Part shown: piece by piece, positions 22,709 through 33,867 of the stretch
Position numbering within the stretch: position 1 is the first letter of the stretch
Layout: each line of letters begins with the position of its first letter
Source of the DNA: Lepus europaeus
Lineage: Eukaryota > Chordata > Mammalia > Lagomorpha > Leporidae
DNA: 64,000 bases
Direction: 5' to 3'
Assembly: GCF_033115175.1 (NCBI RefSeq)
Contig: NC_084835.1
Coordinates: 32,011,858 to 32,075,857 of the forward strand
The notes under the pieces: model-generated
Told to the model about the DNA's origin: nothing
Database searches by the model: none
What the model saw: only the letters and a program-made list of their open reading frames with translations
Program-made: the position numbers and the translations under genes

Positions 22709-23073
22709 GGGCCGGTGCTGTGGAGTAGTGGGTAAAGCTGCCACCTGCAGTGCCGGCATCTCATATGGGTGCTGGTTCAAGTCCTGGCTGCTTCACTTCT
22801 GATCCAGCTGTCTGCTATGGCCTGAGAAAGTAGTAGAGGATGGCCCAAATCCTTGGACCCTGTACCCGTGTGGGAGACCTGGAAGAAGCTCCTGGCTCCT
22901 GGCTTCATATTGGCACAGTTCTGACCGATGCGGCCAACTGGGGAGTGAACCAGTAGATGGAAGACCTCTCTCTCGCTTGCTCACTCGCTCGCTTTGCCTC
23001 TCCTTCTCTCTCTGTGTAACTCCTACGTTCAAATAAATAAATCAATCTTAAAAAAAAAAAAAAAAAAAAAAAA
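22709..23073 (+). mobile_element. C-repeat SINE, older class, first of a tandem pair
   Basis: A sense copy from GGGCCGGTGCTGTGGAG to the CAAATAAATAAATC tail and a long poly-A. GAGACCAC precedes it at 22700-22707 and recurs only after the second SINE. Confidence 0.93.
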
Positions 23074-23425
23074 GGGACTGGCGCCGTGGCTCACTTGGTT
23101 AATCCTCCACCTGCGGCACCGGCATCCCATATGGGTGCCGGTTCTGTCCCGGTTGCCCCTCTTCCAGTCCAGCTCTCTGCTGTGGCCGGGGAGGGCAGTG
23201 GAGGATGACCCAAGTACTTGGGCCCCTGTACTTGCATGGGAGACCAGGAAGAAGCACATGGCTCCTGGCTTCTGATCGGTGCAGGGCCAGCTGTAGCAGC
23301 CATTTGGGGAGTGAATCAATGGAAGAAAGACCTTTCTCTCTCTCCCTCTCTCTCTGTCTCTCTCTCACTCTCACTCTCTCACTGTCTATAACTCTGCCTG
23401 TCCAAAAAAAAAAAAAAAAAAAAGA
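23074..23425 (+). mobile_element. Young C-repeat SINE inserted in the tail of the previous SINE
   Basis: A sense copy starting GGGACTGGCGCCGTGGCTC directly in the poly-A of the older copy. GAGACCAC follows at 23426-23433, closing the outer duplication, so this copy landed in the older tail. Confidence 0.93.
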
Positions 23426-23454
23426 GAGACCACGTATGGTGTGAAAGCATTCCG

Positions 23455-23577
23455 CACACAGCCAATGGATGTAAGGACCTCCGTGGCCCTGGGTCATCCT
23501 TTACCCTCTCTGAGCCTCGGCATTCTTGTTGTAAAAGTGAGTTCGTGACACCTCTCTGTGAGCATTGCTGGGAGATC
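23455..23577 (+). mobile_element. MIR relic
   Basis: Sense MIR text: CCCTGGGTCATCCTTTACC, CTCTGAGCCTCGGCATTC and GAGCATTGCTGGGAGATC. Confidence 0.6.
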
Positions 23578-23592
23578 AAATGAGCCAAGGCA

Positions 23593-23941
23593 GGGCCAGC
23601 ACTGTGGTGCGGTAGGTTAATCCTCCGCCTGCGGTGCCAGCATCCCGTCTGTGCTTTGGTTTGAGTCCTATCTGCTCCACTTCTGATCCAGTTCCCTGCT
23701 ATGTCCTGGGAAAGTGGTAGAAGATGGCCCAAGTCCTTGGGCCCCTGCCCCCTCATGGGAGACCTGGAGGAAGCTCCTGGCTCCTGGCTTTGGATCAGCA
23801 CAGCTCCTACTGTTGCAGCCATCTGGGGAATGAGCCAGCGGATAGAAGACTTTTCTCTTTGTGTCTCTTTCTCACTGTCTGTAACTCTACTTCTCAAATA
23901 AATAAAATCTTTAAAAAAAAAAAAAAAAAAAAGAAAGAAAG
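23593..23941 (+). mobile_element. C-repeat SINE, older class
   Basis: A sense copy starting GGGCCAGCACTGTGGTGC. AAATGAGCCAAGGCA (23578-23592) and AAATGTGCCGAGGCA (23942-23956) flank it with two mismatches. Confidence 0.93.
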
Positions 23942-24257
23942 AAATGTGCCGAGGCACAGAGGCAGAGAACACGTGCCCTGGAGGCGGCAGCCTTTGCCTC
24001 TGCCTTGAGGAGATGCCCAGCTGCAAGGCATGCTCAGAAGGTGCAGTTTAGCATGTGGCTTTGCATGAAACTGGAGCTAGTGTCAGGAGGACAGAGTTAC
24101 GGTTTCAGGCTGGGGAGAGGAGCCCTCCATTAGCGTTAGGAAACAACACTATGGGTCGGTGAAACCCACAGGACTCCTCTGGCTTGGCTTCAGCCCCTAG
24201 TCTCAGGCTTCTTTCCCGTCAAGTGCATTCCCAGCCCTGATGCAAGTAGAATTTAAC

Positions 24258-24641
24258 TTACTATCTATCTATCTTATCTATCTATCTATCTATCTTATCT
24301 ATCTATCTATCTATATATCTATCTATCTATCTATTTGACAGGTAGAGTTAGACAGTGAGAGAGAGAGAGACAGAGAGAAAGGTCAACCTTCCGTTGGTTC
24401 ACCCCTCAAATGGCCACTGCAGCCGGAGCTACGCCAATCCGAAGCCAGGAGCCAGGAGCTTCCTCCTGGTCTCCCATGCGGGTGCAGGACCCAAGCACTT
24501 GGGCCATCTTCCACTGCCTTCCCGGGCCACAGCAGAGAGCTGGACTGGAAGAGGAGCAACCAGGACTAGAACCCAGTGCCCATATGGGATGCTGGCACCG
24601 CAGGTGGAGGATTAGCCAAGTGAGCTACAGCGCCGGCCCTG
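24258..24641 (-). mobile_element. Young C-repeat SINE whose tail is a TATC microsatellite
   Basis: An antisense copy from TTTGACAGGTAGAGTTAG to CAGCGCCGGCCC. Where the poly-T tail should be there is a (TATC)n run of about 75 bp (24258-24335). The exact duplication AGAATTTAACTTACT flanks SINE plus microsatellite together (24248-24262 and 24642-24656). Confidence 0.95.
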
Positions 24642-24656
24642 AGAATTTAACTTACT

Positions 24657-25060
24657 TTCTTCTTCTGTTTTCCCAGGCTCCCCAACATAGTGAGGGTGCT
24701 AAGTAGTAGTAAAATCAGCCATTGATCCCTGCCAAAGTTAAAAAAAAAAAGATCAACTGCATCCAAGGCCAGGTGATCTCAATCCTTATCTTGTCACTCA
24801 AGATTCCTTATTTTAAAATAGCATATTTTAAATTATATGTATAGCTGCAGACCAAGAAACTTATAAAAACATTTTTCCCATTTATAAAAGGAATATATAC
24901 TTATTGAGGATAACCTGAAAACAGAAAAAAAATGGTGAAAAGTGGGTGTGGAACCTGGGACACCAGAGGCCCAGGCAGTGGTACACCTTAGAGACTAGAG
25001 ACTGACAAGCTTGTTTCTCGTGTTCAAACAGAATAGCCATATTGTGTTTTTCTTCCAGCC
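24657..25060 (+). other. Intron 1 unique sequence
   Basis: A/T-rich sequence with nothing recognisable; it ends at a poly-C run (25064-25075). Confidence 0.4.
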
Positions 25061-25076
25061 TTCCCCCCCCCCCCTT

Positions 25077-25349
25077 CTAAGATTTACTTATTTTTTATTT
25101 GAAAGGCAAAATTAGAGAAGAGATCTTCCTTTTGCTGGTTCACTCCACAGGTGGCTGTAGAGAGAGAGATCTTCCTTTTGCTGGTTCACTCCACAGATGG
25201 CTGTAATGGGCAGGGCAGGGCCAGGCTGGAGCCAGGAGTTTGGAACTCCATCCAGGTCTCCCACATGGGTGGCAGGGGTCTAATTACCTGGGCCATCCTC
25301 TGCTGTTTTCCAAGGCACATTAGCAGGGAGCTGGATCTGCCCATAGCCA
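25077..25349 (-). mobile_element. Old C-repeat SINE with an internal 46-bp duplication
   Basis: An antisense copy. The stretch with GATCTTCCTTTTGCTGGTTC is present twice (25119-25164 and 25165 to about 25205), a local tandem duplication inside the element. The head end is cut short near CTGGATCTG. Confidence 0.85.
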
Positions 25350-25362
25350 CTCCAGCACTCTT

Positions 25363-25728
25363 TTTTTTTTTTTTTAATGAATAACTTTATTCTTTTTTTT
25401 TTTTTGACAGGCAGAGTAGATAGTGAGAGAGAGAGAGAGACAGAGAGAAAGATCTTCCTTTTTGCCGTTGGTTCACCCTCCAATGGCCGCTGCGGCCGGC
25501 ACATCTCGCTGATCCAAAGCCAGGAGCCAGGTGCTTCTCCTGGTCTCCCATGTGGGTGCAGGGCCCAAGCACTTGGGCCATCCTCCACTGCCTTCCCGGG
25601 CCATAGCAGAGAGCTGGCCTGGAATAGGGGCAACCGGGATAGAATCCGGTGCCCCAACCGGGACTAGAACCTGGTGTGCCGGCACCACAAGGCGGAGGAT
25701 TAGCCTGTTGAGCCACGGCGCCGGCCCG
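25363..25728 (-). mobile_element. Young GC-rich C-repeat SINE
   Basis: An antisense copy with two poly-T tracts, then GACAGGCAGAGTAGATAG, ending CACGGCGCCGGCCCG. CTCCAGCACTCTT flanks it exactly (25350-25362 and 25729-25741). Confidence 0.95.
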
Positions 25729-25854
25729 CTCCAGCACTCTTAGTAGTGCTGCTACTGTTGCCTGTCCTTGCTGATTGCAGCCACGATAAATTTGCCTGCA
25801 AACACATGTGTTCACTGCTTGCTTAGAGAAGGAAAGAGATGGTGACAGAGCTGG

Positions 25855-26015
25855 TCATTGTGCCGGCTGCGCTAAATACGCTCTCATTTCTTACCCATCG
25901 CAACCCTTTTGGAAGGGTAGGTTTTAGCAGATGAAGAAACTGTGGTTCAGAGACGTTAGACCAGGGAACTGGTCAGTGGCAGCCGGGCATTGAATCCATA
26001 TCTCTGAGAACAGAA
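25855..26015 (-). mobile_element. MIR relic
   Basis: The complement of MIR: GAAGGGTAGGTTTTAGCAG, TGAAGAAACTGTGGTTCAG and the degraded CAGCCGGGCATTGAATCC. Confidence 0.75.
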
Positions 26016-26283
26016 AGCCTGTGCCCGCTCCCCAGGGATGGCTGGCCGTGAGGCAGAGGGGTGGCCCAACCTGGCCAGTCATTACACAGTGATCAGCCCC
26101 TCCTCTGGCTCCGGAATTGCTCGCAGGGGCCTTTCTTTGAGGCAGTGGGAAAGAGGGGCAGGTAGAAAAGATATGGCTCCAGCAGGGAGCACTTCAGCCC
26201 TCCACAGGGACTCAGTGGCTGCCAGCCAAGGGTGTGAGGGATGAAGAGTTGGCCCCCTTAGATTCTAGAGTCAACAAAAAATC

Positions 26284-26897
26284 ATCGTGGCTGGTGAGTG
26301 TTGTGCAGCCGGCTAAACCTTAGCTTGCAGTGCCGGTGCTGTGGTGCAGCGGGTTAATGCCCTGGCCTCCAGTTTCGGCCTCTCATATGGGCGCCAGTTC
26401 TAGTCCTGGCTGCTCCTCTTCCAATCCAGCTCTCTGCTATGGCCTGGAAAAGCAGTAGAAGATGGCCCAAGTCCTTGGGCCCATGCACCCACGTGGGATA
26501 CCCAGAGGAAGCTCCTGGCTCCTGGATTCGGGTTGGCACAGCTCTGGCCGTCGTGGCCATCTGGGGAGTGAATCAGCAGCTAGAAGACCTCTCTGTCTCC
26601 ACCTCTCTCTGTAACTCTGTTGTTCAAATAAATAAAATAAATCTTTAAAAAAAAAAAACAACTTAGCTTGCAATCTGGCTCCAGTTCCAATCCTACTCCC
26701 TGGAAATGCACCTGGGAAGGCAGTGGAAGGTGTACCAAGTGCTTAGGCACCTATCACCCATATGGGAGACCTGGATGGAGTTCCAGGCTCAACCTAGAAC
26801 AGCCTCAGGAATTGCAGCCATCTGGGGAGTGAACCAGCAGATAAAGGATATTTCTCCCTGTCACTCTGCCTTTCAAATTAATTCATAGTAAATAAAT
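26284..26897 (+). mobile_element. Old C-repeat SINE split by a nested SINE
   Basis: The left part is 26284-26329 (GGCTGGTGAGTGTTGTGC). The right part is 26673-26897, from the cytosine-rich B-box side to the CTCTGCCTTTCAAATTAATTC tail. Confidence 0.85.
26330..26661 (+). mobile_element. Nested C-repeat SINE, older class
   Basis: A sense copy, GTGCCGGTGCTGTGGTGC to AATAAATCTTTAAAA. CTTAGCTTGCA flanks it exactly (26319-26329 and 26662-26672). Confidence 0.94.
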
Positions 26898-28054
26898 CCA
26901 CTAATCTCTCTTCACTGCCAACCAGATCAGAGTTTGTGTGCTTAGTGGCCTTTTGCAGTCAGTCACATATGTGCTGGGTGTTTCTCTGAGCTTGTTTGCC
27001 ACTTCTGTTTCTACAGTTGTGGGGCATTATGGGGATTGTTGGCCAGCTGAAGGTCATATTTCATTTTTAATTATTCTGTAATTGAGCCTCAGCGTTTTGA
27101 AGGTTTGCTTTGCTCTGCTGTGATGTAAGATGGAATTCTCATTTCAACACAACTCATGTAATTTGCTTTGGTGCCACCTAAGGATTCTTGTACTAGACAG
27201 AGAATGCTGAACGAGCTGGCAACCCAGGCCTTTTCAGGCCGTATCCATGTAGTTGCGTCGGAGGTCAGAGGATTTGGGAGAGCTCCTTCGTGTGTTTGTC
27301 TTCATCGGCATATCCACTGGCTTTGGAGTTGGTGGAGCCCAGCTTTCTGCCCGCCAGGGCAGGAGCCGGCCCCACAGAGTGGAGCTGGAACTCCAGGAGG
27401 CCTGTAGAAGTGCCAAGGGAGAAGGGCGGTTGTGCCCCTCACTCGGGGAGCCAGTTCCTTGTTACATCTGTGAACACACAGGAGAAACTGGGGCATCTGC
27501 TTTGCATAAAGTTACAGTGTCTGGTTCTTGATTCGGTTGGTTGGGATTTTTAAATACTATTTATTTCCCTTGGCTGACAAGGAGATACACCTGGCTTCAC
27601 TCACCTGCCAGAATGTGGGTGAAGATAGTGGCGATGCTTCAGATGCCTGGAAAAACCCTAAAAATTTCCATTTATTTGGGGGAAGTTTTTGTCCATTATT
27701 CGGTTGCACAGCAGTTGAACCCAACCATAAGTACTAGCTTTGAAAATCTGCAGATGGCACAATGATAAATAATGAGTATTTAGCAGAATGAGGAAGTCAT
27801 GAGTTCTAAGTGAAACATTAAGGACTGTGAACAGCCTGGCAGGTGCCAGTGAGCTGAGCGGAAGTCCTACAAGCTGATTCTGTTAGGAGGATTTCTTCGG
27901 AAATGTGGCTGTCCTTGAAGGTGACGTTGACCACTGCCTGTGAACTACAGCTGTGTGAGCCTGTGATTTAGAACGGCAGTTCTTGTAATGGGCTAAGTCT
28001 GCGGGCTTGGGAGAACCCGCGAAGGTTTTCTTGAGAATGCCATTTAACTTTAGT
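26898..28054 (+). other. Intron 1 unique sequence
   Basis: About 1.15 kb with no C-repeat. Overlapping open frames at 27168-27553 occur on both strands; none has paired splice sites or a family I recognise. Confidence 0.45.
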
Positions 28055-28322
28055 TGGTTGTATGGGCGCAGGGGTTCTCCTTCCCAGAGGTGCAAGATAG
28101 GACACAAATGTCCCACATCAGAGTACCTGGGTTTGATCCCTGTCTCTGTTCCTGAACCCAACTTCCTGCTTGTGTGGACTGTGGGAGGCAGAGATAGCTC
28201 AATGAGCTCAGTTCTTGCCACCCATGTGGGAGACAAAGAGTGAGTTCCTGGCCATTGTGGGCATTTGGAAAATGAACCAGTGGGTGGGAGCTTATCTTTT
28301 GTCTCTGTCTCTGTTTCTCAGC
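28055..28322 (+). mobile_element. Oldest-class C-repeat SINE
   Basis: Diverged sense copy: GTACCTGGGTTTGATCCCTG, TTCCTGGCCATTGTGGGC, ATTTGGAAAATGAACCAG. Confidence 0.75.
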
Positions 28323-29079
28323 TGGTGCTATTGGTCTGACATTGTGTTGACTGCTATTTGGAAGACAAATGTGTGATTCTAGCCCTTGAAGAACTTAATC
28401 CAGTTGAAGACCCTCCCCCCTCCAATAAAGATAGACATGGGGCAAAAATGGTTCAAAAGCTGAGCTTCCCAGGTTTCGAATAGTTAACTGCGTCCCCCGG
28501 AGGGGGGGGGGGTGCGTGTGTGCATAAGGAATGTTTACTATAGAAGGAGTGTGAGGAGCGAAGGATGGAACAGAATGGAAAGAAACTGGAATAGGCAGGA
28601 ATAGCAAAAAGAAAAACAAACAAACAAAAAACCGTGTTAGATCACTTTGGTCGGGAGGCAGAAGAACACAGAAGCTAGGTTAAGAGGGTTGGTTTTATCC
28701 TGTTGCCAGTAGAGGCCATGGAAGGTTCTGGAGCAGAGAGCATGGTAGTGAATACTTGTTTTCAGCATTCTTTTCAGGCCCTCCTGTAAGGAAACATGCC
28801 AGGAAAGAAGCAGGTTTGGGTGTGGATGGTGGGCCCTGGAGACACATGGACCTGCTTCCTGTCCTAGACCCATCCCTTCTGGCCCAGGCATCCATCCTTC
28901 AGAGAGCCATTTCCCTCTGTCGCAAAGCAAGAGAGCAGTGCTCCTTGCTCCCTAGAGAACACTGGCACATGGTCTGAGCAGTGCTGTGAGAGCCACCAGT
29001 GCAGTCCCAGCGTGGAGTTCACTAGGGGCTCAGGTTAGACACACACCCCAAGAAGGCAGAAAAGCTGAGTTCTCATGAA
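28323..29079 (+). other. Intron 1 unique sequence
   Basis: Contains a run of eleven G (28502-28512) and an A-rich stretch (28600-28632). No gene recognised. Confidence 0.4.
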
Positions 29080-29083
29080 GAGG

Positions 29084-29733
29084 TGTTACCGGAGAAATTG
29101 CAGGGTTCTTGTCTTCGCGCAAGAAAGAATTCAGGCGTGAGACAGAGAGTAGTGGGAGGTAAAAGTAGCAAAGTTTATTAGGGTAGGGACATCCGTAAAA
29201 ACGGATGGGCACCTCTCCAGACAGGGCCTGAGAGACTGGGGAGGAGGAAGGAGTGGAGAGATTACACCTGGCCAGGCCAGGCGGGCAGCTCAGCAAAGAT
29301 GCAGAGAGCTGAGCGCACAGTCCAGTTGAGGCTGGGGGTTTTTAAGGAGATGGGTCTTGCTTCCCCACCTCAGCTCCTCTTGGAACAAAGGGCTTTTTGG
29401 ATGTAAATAGAAAAACTTCTCTTGAAGGTCTGAAACAAAGGACTTTATGGATGCAAATGTTATCAGACCAGAGGAAGGGAGCAGGGTGTTTGAGATGCAG
29501 ATACTAGGCTGCATCTGGGAGATTGTGGCAAATTTATTAGGCAGGAAGCAGGAGGGGTGAGGGCCTCCACCTGGCAGGTTATCAGGTAGAAGGGGGCAGG
29601 GCAGGCAGGATGCGAAAATCTGGGCTTCCCCTGAAACATTGTTAGGATGACTTTGAGATGCAGATGCATATAGATGTCTTCTCTTTAGGCCTGTCACACA
29701 CACATAACCTCATAACTGACTTCCTTCCTAACA
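29084..29733 (-). mobile_element. Solo ERV LTR, class I type (antisense to PXK)
   Basis: A 650-bp element with TG...CA ends, flanked by the 4-bp direct repeat GAGG (29080-29083 and 29734-29737), as gammaretrovirus-like ERVs leave. On its own (minus) strand a TTAAAAA TATA-like box lies near 29338-29345 and a polyadenylation signal AATAAA at 29174-29179, followed by the usual short R/U5. No internal viral genes are present, so it is a recombined solo LTR. Family name not assigned. Confidence 0.85.
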
Positions 29734-29867
29734 GAGGCAGGATGGGATGGTTGTTGAGCGGGGGAGAACTTGAGGTGTGATGGGTTCATTTATTTCCTTC
29801 CTCTCGTATGAGGAGTTTTATTTTTGTGGTATGGAGCTGCTTCTGATTTCTGCAAGAGGTTTTAAGA

Positions 29868-30045
29868 CAGTGGTTGCTACTTCTGGCTGCACAGCAGAAT
29901 CATCTGGGGGGAACTTTTAAGACCTACAAAATACCTGTGCCTAGCCCAGACAAATTAGACTCTGTAAGACAGGCCAAGCTTTGTTGACTTTTTTTCTAAG
30001 TTCTCTGGGTGATTCTAGAATACTCCAGGGTTGAGACCCACCTGC
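29868..30045 (+). mobile_element. MER5A-type hAT relic
   Basis: Starts CAGTGGTTGCTACTTCTGGC, with CACAGCAGAATCATCTGGG, and ends CAGGGTTGAGACCCACC, the inverted ends typical of MER5A. Confidence 0.8.
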
Positions 30046-30618
30046 TTCAGAGAAGAGAGAGAACATCTCTGAACAACTGCCCCTGCATTTTTGTACCTTG
30101 AGTCTCTAAATGAATCTGATAGCTGTGCCCAATGCAAAATGAGAAGAATTATGTGGGTTTGGCTGATTTGAAGGTTTGCTGAAGTTTTGACTTAGGTCCT
30201 TGAACACATTTCATTGTAGCCTCATTAAGGTAATTTGGGGCCAGACAGATTCAAAATAAGTTTTCCTAAAACCTCATCATACAGAGGCATCTTGGAGTGC
30301 CAGCTGCTGTACAGTGAGACCCTAAACACCCTTTCAGAGACTGAGGCAACATGAGATCTAGTGGGCATGCTTGGAAGATGGCGTGTGTTGGAGGCATGAC
30401 TCAAGAGTTGTGCAAATGACACCTCCCACACACCCCTGGTTAAAAGTCAGTAGGTCTGCATCATTAGGAATGAGCCAGCCTGGTTTCGCAGACCAGTGAG
30501 GCCTCTCATCTTCTAGGGCTGCAGAAAGGGCCAGACCTCAGGGCTTCCCTGGATGCTGGGGGTCGCCAGTTATGTTTAGCAGGTAAGGTAGGAGGGTCTT
30601 GGGAATAAACCAGATTTG
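30046..30618 (+). other. Intron 1 unique sequence
   Basis: No repeat or exon recognised. Confidence 0.4.
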
Positions 30619-30631
30619 GGTTCTGATTCTT

Positions 30632-31565
30632 TTTTTTTTTTAAACTTTTATTTAGTAAATATAAATTTCCAAAGTACAGTTTATGGATTACAATGGCTCC
30701 CCCCCCATAACTTCCCTCCCACTCACACCCCTCCCATCTCTCGCTCTCTTTCCCATTCCATTCACATCAAGATTCATTTTTAATTATCTTTATATACAGA
30801 AGATTGATTTAGTATATATTAAGTAAAGATCTCATCAGTTTGCCCCCACACAGAACATAAAGTATAAAATACTGTTTCAGTACTAGTTATAGCATTAATT
30901 CACATTGGACGACACATTAAGGACAGAGATCCCACATGAGGAGTAAGTACACAGTGACTCCTGTTGTTGACTTAACAATTTGACACTCTTGTTTATGGCT
31001 TCAGTAATCTCCCTAGGCTCTAGTCATGAGTTGCCAAGGCTGGAAGCCTTTTGAGTTTGCCAACTTCGATCTTATTCAGACAAGGTCATAGTCAAAGTGG
31101 AAGTTCTCTCCTCCCTTCAGAGAAAGGTACCTCCTTCTTTGATGGCCCCATTCTTTCCACTGGGATCTCAGTCACAGAGATCTTTCATTTAGGTCCTTTT
31201 TTTTTCTTTTTTGCCAGAGTGTCTTGGCTTTCCATGCCTAAAATAAATACTCTCATGGGCTCTTCAGCCAGATCCGAATGCCTTAAAGGGTTGATTCTGA
31301 GGCCAGAGTGCTGTTTAGGACATCTGCCATTCTATGAGTCTGCTGTGTATCCCGCTTCCCATGTTGGATTGTTCTCTCCCTTTTTGATTCTATCAGTTAG
31401 TATTAGCAGACATTAGTCTTGTTTGTGTGATCCCTTTGACTCTTAGACCTATCAGTGTGATCAATTGTGAACTGAAATTGATCACTTGAACTAGTGAGAT
31501 GGCATTGGTACATGCCACCTTGATGGGATTGTATTGGAATCCCCTGGCACATTTCTAACTCCACC
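30632..31565 (-). mobile_element. L1 3' UTR, lagomorph type, 5'-truncated
   Basis: Antisense copy: poly-T, AAACTTTTATTTAGTAAATA, then AAATTTCCAAAGTACAG, C-rich CCCTCCCACTCACACCCC and about 800 bp of 3' UTR. Flanks GGTTCTGATTCTT (30619-30631) and GGTTCTGGTTCTT (31566-31578) form a one-mismatch target duplication, so both ends are real. It carries no ORF2 coding sequence that I can see. Confidence 0.85.
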
Positions 31566-31587
31566 GGTTCTGGTTCTTAAGCAGTTA

Positions 31588-31942
31588 TTTTCTTTCTTTC
31601 TCTCTCTCCCTCTCTCCCTCTCCCTCCCTCCCTCCCTCCTTCCCTTCTCGCTCTCTCTCTTTCTTTCGTTAGGCAGAGAGAAAGAGAGGTCTTCCATCTG
31701 CTGGTTCACTCCCCAGATATCCCCGCAATGGCCACAGCTGTGCCAATCCGGAGCCAGGAGCTTCTTCGAGGTCTCCCACATGGGTGCAGGGACCCAAGGA
31801 CTTGGGCCATCTTCTGCTGTTTTTCCAGGCCATAGCAGAGAGCTGGATCGGAAGTGCAACAGCCGGGACTCGAACCGGCTTCCATATGGGATGCTGGAAC
31901 TACAGGTGGCAGCTTTACCTACTATGCCACAGCACCGGCCCC
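31588..31942 (-). mobile_element. C-repeat SINE with pyrimidine-rich tail
   Basis: An antisense copy preceded by a TTTC/CTCCC low-complexity tract (31588-31668), the expanded tail region, and ending CAGCACCGGCCCC. AAGCAGTTATTTTCT before and AATCAGCTGTTTTCT after are a plausible duplication. Confidence 0.9.
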
Positions 31943-31954
31943 AATCAGCTGTTT

Positions 31955-32105
31955 TCTAGCCTTGTGACCTTGCATAGCTTACTTTATCTTGCTTGACCAA
32001 GATCCCCTGATCTGCTAGGGTTGCTGTGAGACTTGAATGAGAAGCGTTGGGTTTAGAGGCATAGTTAAGTTCCTAGCACATGGTCAGTGCTCCTTTTACA
32101 TGAAA
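31955..32105 (+). mobile_element. MIR relic
   Basis: Sense MIR text: TGTGACCTTGCATAGCTTAC, GGGTTGCTGTGAGACTTGAA, CCTAGCACATGGTCAGTGC. Confidence 0.7.
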
Positions 32106-32510
32106 TTCTCTCTTCTCTGCCCCAGTTTGTCCACTTTGAAAACGTTCAGTAGCAGACCACAGTGACTTGCCAGAATGCCAATGTGCCTCCCTGGCAGGCT
32201 GTAAGAGGTGCAAATGTCAGGAGAGCAGCAGGAAGTAGAGGGCCCTTTGGGGAAGTGGTGGCAGAGGGCAGGGTTAGTGGCAAGTGTAGAGCTGTGTGCC
32301 TCACAGCTGTCTGCAGAGCCCTTAGCTCTCACTTGCGCATGACAGGCCTTGTGGTTGATTGGGGGTTGGTTGTGGGTTCTGTTCCACAAGGAAGAGGGTA
32401 GGGCTGGTGGAAAGTGACTCACTGGAGGCTTCTGGGCTGCTAACTCTAGCTTGAGAAGTGGCAACCTGACTTCAAATGTCTGAGTTTTTCTGGTTTCCAG
32501 GGCACTCTTC
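32106..32510 (+). other. Intron 1 unique sequence
   Basis: No repeat or exon recognised. Confidence 0.4.
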
Positions 32511-32514
32511 TTCT

Positions 32515-32853
32515 TTTTTAAACATTATTTTTATTATTTAAAGATTTATTTATTTGAAAGGCAGAGTTGCAGAGCAAGAGGGAGAGACAGAGATCTTCTA
32601 TATGCTGGTTTACTCCCCAAAGGGCTGCAATGGCTGGGGCTGGGCCAGGTCAAAGCCAGGAGCTAGGAACTCTGTCTGGGTCTCCCATATGTGTAGCAGG
32701 GGTCCAAGCACTTGGGCCATCTTCTGCTGCTTTCCCAGGCACATTAGCAGGGAGCTGGCTTGAAAGTGGAGAACCTGGGACTTGAACCAGTGCTTATATG
32801 AGATGCAGGTATTACAGATGGCACCTTAACCTGCTGCACCACAACACTGGCCC
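32515..32853 (-). mobile_element. C-repeat SINE, older class
   Basis: An antisense copy from TTTTTTAAACATTATTTTTA to CACAACACTGGCCCC. The CTCTTC words at both borders may be its target duplication. Confidence 0.9.
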
Positions 32854-33134
32854 CTCTTCTCTCATTTTAATAAAAGCTCCATCCTGGTTGCAAGCTGTAG
32901 ACAGCTAGGCCTTTTTGTTTGTTTGTTTTCTTTTTTAATTTACAGTATTGGATTTAAGTATTTCCTTTTGGTTAGAACATAGCATAGTATCAAGCAATCT
33001 AAAAAATGTCAAATATTTTTGTAATTAAGGATGAATTTGCCCCCATTGAAGTGTAAGAAAAGTATTCCTGAGCAAAATCACATTATCTGCTTTCCCATTC
33101 TCATTCTGCATCTGTAACCAGGTGGCAGATGGGA
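32854..33134 (+). other. Intron 1 unique sequence
   Basis: A/T-rich, with a GTTT repeat near 32913-32932; nothing recognised. Confidence 0.4.
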
Positions 33135-33434
33135 CTTGGGAGCTTCAATGGAAAAAGAGGTAGAGAGAAGAAAGTGGGAGTGGGAGAAAGAACTTATCCA
33201 CTGGTTCACTCCCCAGATGCTTAGCAACAGCCAAGGCTGGGCCAGGCTGAAGCTGGGAACCATAAACTCAATCCAAGGGCCCAGTCACTTTAACCATCAC
33301 CATTTCCTCCTAGGGTGCACATTAGCAGGAAGCTGAGATGAGGAGCCAGAGCTAGGACATGAACCCAAGCACTCTGATAGGGGACACAGATGTCTTAACC
33401 TACATTGTAACTACTAGGCCAAACACCCACCCCT
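33135..33434 (-). mobile_element. Oldest-class C-repeat SINE
   Basis: An antisense copy with CCACTGGTTCACTCCCCAG, CTCCTAGGGTGCACATTAG and the end GGCCAAACACCCACCCC. Confidence 0.8.
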
Positions 33435-33435
33435 A

Positions 33436-33725
33436 TATTTTATTTTTTAATTAGCAAATAATAATTGCACATATTTATAGGGCACAATGTGATGTCATGA
33501 TACATACTCTGTTATGATCAAATTAATCTGATTAGATCACCTCACATAGTTATTGCTTTATGGTGAGAGCACTTAAACTCTGTGGACAGTTTTGACATGT
33601 GCAATACATTGGCTGTTAACTCCGGTTAACGTGCTGTCCAGTAGGCCACTTAAACGTAATCCTTGTGTCTGTCTCCCCTGCCCCCGCCCCCAGCCTGTGG
33701 TAACTGTGGTTCTGCTTTGTTTCTG
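33436..33725. mobile_element. L1M 3'-UTR-like relic
   Basis: ATAATTGCACATATTTATAG, GGCACAATGTGATGTCATG and GTTAACTCCGGTTAACGTGC resemble the 3' part of old primate/mammal L1 elements. Orientation and subfamily uncertain. Confidence 0.5.
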
Positions 33726-33867
33726 AAACCTCTTTCCAGGGGAAGCACAACAGTAACCCAGTCTACCCTCCCAATAGATGTGCACACTTAGGAATCATGT
33801 TGCTTTGGGCAGATGGCTGCAGAAGTCACTTCTACCACTGTGCCGTATCCCGAGCCTCTGTGGACTC

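Noticed and set aside
22720..22790. tRNA-like segment with A and B box words
   Set aside because: It is the tRNA-derived head of a C-repeat SINE, followed by the SINE body; it is not a functional tRNA gene.
24258..24335. TATC array considered as a CRISPR-like or satellite array
   Set aside because: It is a plain tetranucleotide microsatellite with no spacers, located in a SINE tail.
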